Under the pieces are notes generated by a model. It saw only the letters and a program-made list of their open reading frames with translations, was not told the origin of the DNA and ran no database searches. The position numbers and the translations under genes were made by a program. A stretch of DNA of 64,000 nucleotides from Telopea speciosissima (Eukaryota; Streptophyta; Magnoliopsida; Proteales; Proteaceae): assembly GCF_018873765.1 (NCBI RefSeq), contig NC_057922.1, positions 42,862,321-42,926,320 on the forward strand, in the 5' to 3' direction. Below are positions 57,435-64,000 of the stretch, in pieces (position 1 is the stretch's first letter; the number at the start of each line of letters is the position of its first letter).

Positions 57435-59683
57435 ATGGAATCTGCTGTTCTGTCTATGCTCTTCTTCGTCTTCCTAATTTCTTCTTCGTCAGGTAGGAAT
57501 CTCTTTGTGTTGTGTCTGCGTGTAAGGGTTAGGGCTTCCCCATACAGCGAAAGAATATCTGTTACTGCGAACAGTACTGTTGAATCTTCTGTTTTGAATT
57601 TGTTATCATTTGCAATGTACAAAACCCTCTTTTCACTTATTTTACGAATTCAATGATTTGCCAATGAATTTGTAGCGAGTGTGTCTGAGTTTTTAGATGT
57701 ATTGCAGTTTTTGCAAGCTCAAAATATATCTATTTTTTTATCTCTGGAAGAATAAAGTAGAGATTGTTCCATTCTAAATCAACCGATTAGTACTCTTCAA
57801 GATCAATTAAGCTTACAATTTTTATTATTATTAGATTTGAACTGTTGTTGTGGCGTTCACATAGAGAGTGGGATGGAAGATCAGGATCCATGTAGCAAAA
57901 CACCTGGTTGTTCATCGTTGGGATAAGGATTTGTTGTGTTGTGTTGAGTAAATTACGAACAGTGATGCTGAAACCTATATGCACGTACGGATTGTTCCTC
58001 ACCACGACGACCCCTCTCCCAGATAGGGGCAGAAGCTCTTCTGGAACGTTGGTCTAACATAACACTCACCAAACTCTCTCAAAAAAACATAGTTACTTTT
58101 TGGTGGTCTTGCAACTGATTTCACTACCGTCATCCACCTTTGCTATTTGATATGGTATTCAATCGACCTGGAAGCCAAACTCTTATGATGTCTTATAATT
58201 TTTATTGGCATTCCATATTCCATTATTAATGCTTCTGACTCTGCTTGTAATAGGTCAAAAACTCTCTGGAAACTCCGATCTATTGCCCTAATTTGGGACT
58301 CCTCAAGTTAATCAAGCCCTAATAAACACATTCGTTGATTTATGCATCTAGTGAACCCAAACGTCAAGAAACCTTCTGGGTCTCACGTCTGATAAATTGA
58401 GTTGGATACCTCTTCAAAATTGGTAGTCTTAAATTTTTATTGCAATTTGAGGCTTGGATGGAGCCTCTATTACCATTCTTTAAGCATGTACACTTATTTT
58501 TTATCCTTATATACTGATTTCACAGACATAAGATGGAATAATTTGCCAATTTTTGTTGTGTCAGCTTCAATGTAAAACATTTCTTTGAATTTTCTGAAAT
58601 GCAGGTAAACCTAATGGAGTGTGCATTTCCCCAGGTGGCCGCTTTCCTCCATTCTCATCTGAAGGGAAGCCTCCTAGAAAAGTAAATAGAGGTCCCAAAG
58701 ATTTGACTCTTTGCAGGGTGTTCCGTAAAAACACGTGCTGTGATGTAGCCCAGACGCATCCAGCTCTAGTATCCATAAGAAGGTTGGTTTCTGCAGGGGA
58801 AGCCAGCCAAGACTGCTTGCAATTATGGAAACTTTTGGAATGCTCCATCTGTGATCCACATGTTGGTGTTTAGCCTGGACCTCCTCTTGTGTGTGCTTCT
58901 TTTTGTGATAAGGTCTTCCAGGCTTGCTCAAATGCCTACTTCTCTATGGATACAATGACCCATGTGAGAGGGCACATGCCACAAGCTAGTAGGAGCTGAG
59001 AACCATCAGTCGATAGCTCTTATAGAACTATTCAAAAAATTAACCTGATTGGATTGTAGTAACTATGGATTCTCTTGGACAATGAGAATTTTTTACTGTG
59101 AATAGTCTGGAGAACAAAGTCCTAAAATGGATTATTTCATTCATTTGATCGAGTTGATTCATGTCATGGAGATATCTGACAGGGCCCCATCAAGTGATGG
59201 ATTCCAAGCCCTTGGTTTGCCTAACAAGCACCATTATCCATTAGGGTGTCATGGGATCTTACCACTGGTTAATGTAGTTCTGTATTTCTACATTTTTTAG
59301 ATGCTTGATAGATTTATTATTCTGATTTCATGATTTTAGTGTGTTGTCAGGTTCTATCCTCGTGCGGATTAAGTGACTTTGTTTGTGGTAGAGCTTATAA
59401 GTGGGCCTCTAACGGTACAGAGCTCTGCCAACTTGCAGGCTTTACTATTAAATCGTCTGAGGAAAGCTACCAGGGTGTTGAAGAACCATCCTGCTATGGT
59501 GCGAAAGCCAGTTTAGATTCCATTGCGGATTCATTGAAGTCTTCGCAATCTACACTATCAAAAAGCTGAGAATGCAGGTGTTTTTGAAGATTTTCAGCAG
59601 TGGGTGAGGGAAATGCCCTTTAGTGAAAGGGTATCATGGGCAGTTGGAGGGATGGTGCTCACAGCAGGACTTTTGTTTGTGAG
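57435..59683 (+). pseudogene. Folate receptor-like family gene, disrupted
   Basis: Exon 1 (57435-57492) encodes a signal peptide (MESAVLSMLFFVFLISSSS). Exon 2 (58605-58963) carries the cysteine-rich domain: GVCISPGGRFPPFSSEGK, CRVFRKNTCCDVAQT, CLQLWKLLECSICDPHVGV, then ASFCDKVFQACSNAYF. Exon 3 (59351-59683) has CGLSDFVCGRAYKWASNG, EEPSCYG and, in a shifted frame, a C-terminal membrane segment (VSWAVGGMVLTAGLLFV). Exons join in phase. Two breaks: TAG at 58871-58873 between CDPHVGV and PGPPLVCAS, and a one-base excess in an A run (59560-59564). All cysteines and the tail survive beyond both, so the damage is recent or is sequence error. A final exon after 59683 was not found. It resembles AT5G27830 as I remember it; plant members have no proven ligand. 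Confidence 0.82.
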
Positions 59684-60912
59684 GTGAGTCTCTTGTTCAC
59701 TCATGTATACTCTTGTGAGTTATTTGGAATTATACAGTTTACATAGGTTTTTTTCCCCCTCTCTCTTCTTATGTGGTTCCCCTAAGTCTTCTCAGGAAAA
59801 TCACAACTGTCATCTACAAATTCTTACCAATGAGTTTTGATCATTTGAATATGTCTTGGGCAGACATATAACGTTAGAATTTACATTTGAATCCTTTGAT
59901 TAAATCAAATCTTATCCTATATCATCTAATCTTTTATCTGAATCCCCTGGGAGAGATATAATCACTCTAATCATGACTTAATTCTATTAATATACTTTAC
60001 TTCTTAGTCCTTTTCTTGTTCGGAAATTGTTGTCATGATCCTTTTGATTGAGAACCTAAACTTCTATGATCACTAGTTATTAATCAAACAACTGCTTGAT
60101 TCTTGGATGGATGGCACGTCCATAGATTTCTATTTTGACGGAACACCTCATTGGGCCATGTGGAAGGATGATGTGGCATTCCGACAATTGGATATCTAGG
60201 GAATAGTCTGGGTTGGCCACAAATCAAATTTCAAGGTTTTACTTTTATTATATTCTTCCCCATGTGTTGGCATACCCTCCCGTGCATTGTATGCTCTCTC
60301 TTGGTAGTCTATGCACCCTCTCTATAGTTCTGGATTTAACTTTGGTTGTGCTGAAATTTGACATGGGAACAAAAAACCTTGGGGTCTTCCTCTAAGCTTT
60401 GCATGTATTTAGTCTTAGTTGACAAATTGTTTTAAGTTGGTAATGATATTACATTTTCCTAAATCAAATGCTTTGTTTGCATATGGAATGATAATTTGTT
60501 ACTTTTACTGAGACTAATAAAATATAATAATGTTTGTCTAAAGGGTTTGGAGTTTGTTTTGTCAAAATGCCTACCTTTGGTGTCACACTTGTTCAAGTCA
60601 TAGAGTTGATGCTTGTGTAATTTGTTAGACTGTCAAGAAGTAGTTTAAGTTGGTGATGATATAAATTTTAGCTAATTCAGATGATTTGTTTGCATACAAA
60701 AAGCCTCATTTTATATGTTTTGTTAACTGTCTAAAAGGAGATGATAGTGTTCTCCTTTGAGGGGTAAAGATTATTTCTTTTTCATTTTGGACAATTTTCT
60801 CCCCTTTTTTTGAATTTGATGATTCAATATAGTTCAAATTTGCCCATTAATGTTTTACAATTCAGTTGGACTGATGGCTTTACTCTTGTGCATGTCTGTG
60901 TGTATTTGTGTT

Positions 60913-60984
<72 letters not shown>

Positions 60985-61016
60985 ACGCTTATTGGTGTTT
61001 TTGTGCGTTGTTATAC
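59684..61016 (+). other. Probable last intron of the folate-receptor-like gene
   Basis: Starts with a consensus donor (GAG|gtgagt). AT-rich with no recognised exon; holds a (TC)n(GT)n microsatellite. The intron or 3' region is interrupted by the chromovirus fragment from 61035. Confidence 0.45.
60915..60982. repeat. (TC)n(GT)n compound microsatellite
   Basis: About 19 TC units followed by about 15 GT units. Protein frames through it are Leu/Ser or Cys/Val repeats and not genes. Likely polymorphic. Confidence 0.95.
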
Positions 61017-61059
61017 AAGGCAAAGATTGTAAGACATCCCTGACTCATCACATCTGCTG

Positions 61060-61298
61060 CCTCAGCAACCAGCTGAGCTTATTGCTGATCTAACCTATGA
61101 AGAGGTGCCAAAAGAGATTATTGATGTGAAAGAGCATAACCTGAGGAATCGAGGAATCGAACTATCTCTTTTGTGAAAGTCAGGTGGAGTAATCACTCTG
61201 AAGCTGAGGCATCTTGGGAAAGAGCAGACTTGATGAAAGAGAGATACCATTACCTCCTCGATCTCCCAGGTACGCCAATTTCGAGGACGAAATTCTAA
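61060..61298 (+). pseudogene. Chromovirus pol tail with chromodomain, frameshifted
   Basis: Reads PAELIADLTYEEVPKEIID and VKEHNLRNRGIEL, then after a one-base shift FVKVRWSNHSEAEASWERAD and LMKERYHYLL, to a TAA at 61296-61298. The KVRWSNHSEAEASWE core is a chromodomain pattern of Ty3/gypsy chromoviruses (Tekay/Del-like), which guides integration to marked chromatin. The upstream pol is absent. Confidence 0.8.
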
Positions 61299-61312
61299 TA
61301 AGGGGGGTGGAG

Positions 61313-63883
61313 TGTGAAAACCGCAATAAATTTAAATTTTTTGGAACTTGTGTAATTTCAGGTTTTAGCTCTGAGTCTATGGTGGCATCGATGTTTTGGG
61401 CTGCATCGGTCGATGATACAGATGAATCTCTCGACACTGCTATGGAGGATTCCAGGGATTCTTCCCAACTTGCCCTTCTGGAGTCAGAAGACACCCATTG
61501 AACCCCGCACCGGAGTTACCTAAGTCGGATCTGCTGCCTGGAGGCTATGTAGAACCTCTCCCTTAATTAAATTAGTTGTAAGTATAATTTATAATATATT
61601 TTATAGTGTTTTGTACGACCAATTAGAGTTATAGGGGTATTTTGATCAATTTACTTCTGTGGGACCCACATCCCCAGTGGAGAATCCTATTCCTAACATT
61701 TACCTGTATTCGGATTACCCCTGATGTCATATGACATCATTCTGTGGTTAGAATAGGATAATAGGTGCAAAATTTTAATTAAAATTAGATTTAGGAATTA
61801 GTTTTAAAAACTGATTTTACTTTTATTAAACCAAACAACCCTTAGTCAATCCACTATATATATATATATATATAAATCCATCTTTACCTATTCACAAATC
61901 ACAAAACCAAAAGAGAGGAACTAGAATCGTTCCAACCTTGGAAACCAAGGAGAAGAAGAAGAGGGGAAAAGAGGATTGCCATGGGGTTTTGCTTCTCTAC
62001 CTGATCTTGGAGCTCTTAAGCTTTCTCTGAAGTCCTTGCTACCCAAGATTAAATTGTTGTTACCTCTTCCTGCTATTGCAATTAGGTAGGTCATAAACCT
62101 GCTTATCTCACCTTCATCTTCTCCATTCTCCATCTCTAATTCAACCTAAACTGTTGGCTGCCATTAAAGCCTCATAACCAAGCTGTGATAATGAAAATTC
62201 AACATGTTAGGGACTGTTTTGGGTCAATTGATGTTCAATTACACCTGAAATCTTAGGCTGTTCTCCCTAATGAACCTAATTTCTGGTTCTAGTAATACTA
62301 AACCCTAAAACAATCAATTTGGGTCAAATTGCTAAAAACCCCAAATTGGGACTTAGATTGTAAAATTGGATTTCTATTTAACATGACCCACCTTAGAATA
62401 GTTGGGAACCATAAAATTGAGGCCATGTATGTGATGATCTAGGCCTTAGAAATAAAATCCCCAATTCTGGGATTTGAATTGGATGCAAAACCATGCCCTG
62501 AATCGGTCGACCGGTTCAGCCTGGGCCTGAATCCGATTCACCCTTTTTATGCCCAAAATGCCCTTTTATAGTTGGGTGCTAATTTGAATCCAGTCCTGAC
62601 CCTAACACTTGCTGTTTCCTATTGTTCTAGGATTGTCTTTGCTATTTTTCTACTGTTCTTGTCTGGTCTGTCGGAGTCTTGTTACCTAGGCTAGCTTAAG
62701 CACTGCAAGTAAGGGAATTTGATTTTAATTTCGGTGTGTTTATGACCTTAATTTGCTATTGTTCTGATTACCATACTATGCATCATCAATACTACTCAGG
62801 GCATATAGTTTATTAGCTTGTATTTATTGCACTAGATTGCACGTGATTTAGGCTGCATTGGCAATGCATCCTGCACTGCATCGATCTTTATTGTTATTGT
62901 TAAATTGATGATAGTGAAGTACTGTTATCTTATAATTCAATTGATTATACACGTATCATCATGATTAGATTGCACTGAGCTAGGTTGTATATTTCATTAC
63001 CCAATGCTACGTCCCTTACCAATAGGGGAAGAGGTGTTGGACAACCCGTGGTATAGCCGAAGGGTATGTTGGGATACCATTCACTGTCCCATATTAGCGT
63101 GTGTATTCTGTTGTGGGAACAAACAATAGGGTTGGTCATTGGAGGTCTACTAGGGTCAGATGTATGATGCTTGAACTGGCAGGTCCTCGCTGTAGTAGAA
63201 TGGTTTTGTTCGAGTAATCGACGTCTGGTTATGTGTTTCCAAGACCGAGGCTAGCATCTACTACAATAGTACTTATACCCCATATGACTTAGTTTTCATG
63301 TTAGGAGCATGTTAGATATGAACATTCATTATGGATTATTATGTTGTATTTGCATTCATTTCCTTATTGGGCTTGGTAGAGCTCACCCCTGTGGTTAACC
63401 TTATTTTTCAGATGAGACTACTCTCGGTGTTGCTGGTGTTTCTGTGGGGATTCCTTCTGTTGAGGATCTTCCTACTGCTTATGGAGTTGATACTCCTCTA
63501 CTGGTGGACCACGAAGCTTCGTGCTCATGTGACCGCTGCGCCTTCTCCTGATCTTCCTGATTGATCAAGCTATCTCTATCCCTTTTTGTTATAACACTTT
63601 TGTAAAGAATATTGTGTATAAGTCTTTGTGGGTTTTTGAGTAACTTTTGAGATCTAACCTTATAAACCAAAGTTCTTTTGAATATATATACATATCACTG
63701 TTCAGTTTAGATCTTTTTTATTACTGCCTTATTCTCATATAAAATTGCTTCCGCTGCATATGATTCTGTTATTGTGAATAAGACTTGCGAATAGCGTATT
63801 GCACTTACGATCCTGGTAGGTTGGTTGGATGTGAGATACATCCAGTCACACTTAGCCCTTATAAATCGGGTCGGGGTGTGACA
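61313..63883 (+). repeat. LTR of the chromovirus fragment, about 2.57 kb
   Basis: Starts TGTGAAAACCGC right after the polypurine tract and ends GGTCGGGGTGTGACA. It includes a (TA)n / TATAAATCC promoter-like run (61855-61878). Long LTRs are usual in Tekay-type elements. No second LTR is in the window. Confidence 0.75.
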
Positions 63884-63904
63884 TTTAAGGCAAAGATTGT
63901 AAGA

Positions 63905-64000
63905 TTAATCTGTAACACAGTAATAAGAAAAATACCTGTTATCATAACAAAGACATGAACCAGAGAGGAGAACTCCAAACTGCACAAGCACGAACAAGGT
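63905..64000. other. No gene seen at the window end
   Basis: Right flank of the chromovirus fragment; too short to judge. It may continue the folate-receptor-like gene's intron or 3' region. Confidence 0.4.

Larger units (their letters stand above)
61017..63904 (+). mobile_element. 5'-truncated Ty3/gypsy chromovirus fragment with 18-bp flanking repeat
   Basis: The insert 61035-63886 holds the end of pol with a chromodomain-like region, a polypurine tract (AAGGGGGGTGGAG, 61300-61312) and one LTR (61313-63883). Flanks are a perfect 18-bp direct repeat AAGGCAAAGATTGTAAGA (61017-61034, 63887-63904). Integrase gives 5-bp duplications, so an 18-bp one with loss of the 5' part indicates a different insertion route or a later rearrangement. 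It lies downstream of, or within the last intron of, the folate-receptor-like gene. Confidence 0.82.

Noticed and set aside
60810-61093. Three overlapping plus-strand frames with Leu/Ser and Cys/Val runs
   Set aside because: Shadows of the (TC)n(GT)n microsatellite.
61214-61501. 95-codon plus-strand and 104-codon minus-strand frames
   Set aside because: They overlap the chromovirus pol tail and the LTR start in other frames.

Overview
This is a gene-poor stretch of a flowering-plant nuclear genome. The evidence is spliced genes with GT-AG introns, a canonical plant MIR164 hairpin, plant-specific families (DRM1/ARP, LURP-one-related), and many plant-type transposable elements: Ty1/copia, Ty3/gypsy chromovirus, L1-type LINE, hAT, Mutator-type MITEs and solo LTRs. 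Species cannot be read from the sequence. A dicot-like lineage is suggested by the gene neighbourhood.

Layout. 1-1.2 kb: end of a decayed LTR retrotransposon. 2.4-5.9 kb: a few exon-like pieces I do not recognise. 7.97-8.09 kb: a hairpin MITE. 9.43-10.75 kb: a non-autonomous hAT-like transposon with a perfect 8-bp target duplication. 11.66-11.76 kb: the MIR164 precursor, with a TATA box about 120 bp upstream. 13.28-14.79 kb: a solo LTR. 16.73-17.23 kb: a four-copy tandem repeat. 17.53-26.73 kb: a full-length but broken Ty1/copia element on the minus strand, with two 1.7-kb LTRs and a CTTTT target duplication. 27.15-27.50 kb: a bacterial-type (organellar) ribosomal protein uL18 gene. 29.2-33.1 kb: a long inverted repeat (arms about 430 bp) whose spacer holds a tRNA-like sequence. 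33-41 kb: MITEs and unassigned DNA. About 41.4-47.4 kb: an almost complete L1-type LINE with two overlapping ORFs. 47.95-48.73 kb: a three-exon DRM1/auxin-repressed-protein gene. 50.48-51.01 kb: another solo LTR. 52.46-53.70 kb (minus): a three-exon LURP-one-related gene with a MITE in intron 1. 55.35-57.02 kb: a LINE remnant broken by a second copy of that MITE. 57.4-59.7 kb: a folate-receptor-like gene whose frame is broken by a stop and a one-base shift. 61.0-63.9 kb: a 5'-truncated chromovirus with one 2.57-kb LTR, flanked by an 18-bp direct repeat.

The host genes do not form an operon. The order MIR164, uL18, folate-receptor-like matches, from memory, the Arabidopsis order MIR164C (AT5G27807), AT5G27820, AT5G27830. 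The window therefore looks like an ancestral micro-syntenic block, enlarged from a few kb to about 48 kb mostly by transposon insertion. DRM1 and the LOR gene lie inside the enlarged interval. No wholly new biological system is evident. The best candidates for follow-up are the expanded MIR164 block, the inverted-repeat element with its tRNA-like core, the broken folate-receptor-like gene, the LOR start-codon duplication that makes an upstream ORF, and the 18-bp-flanked chromovirus fragment.
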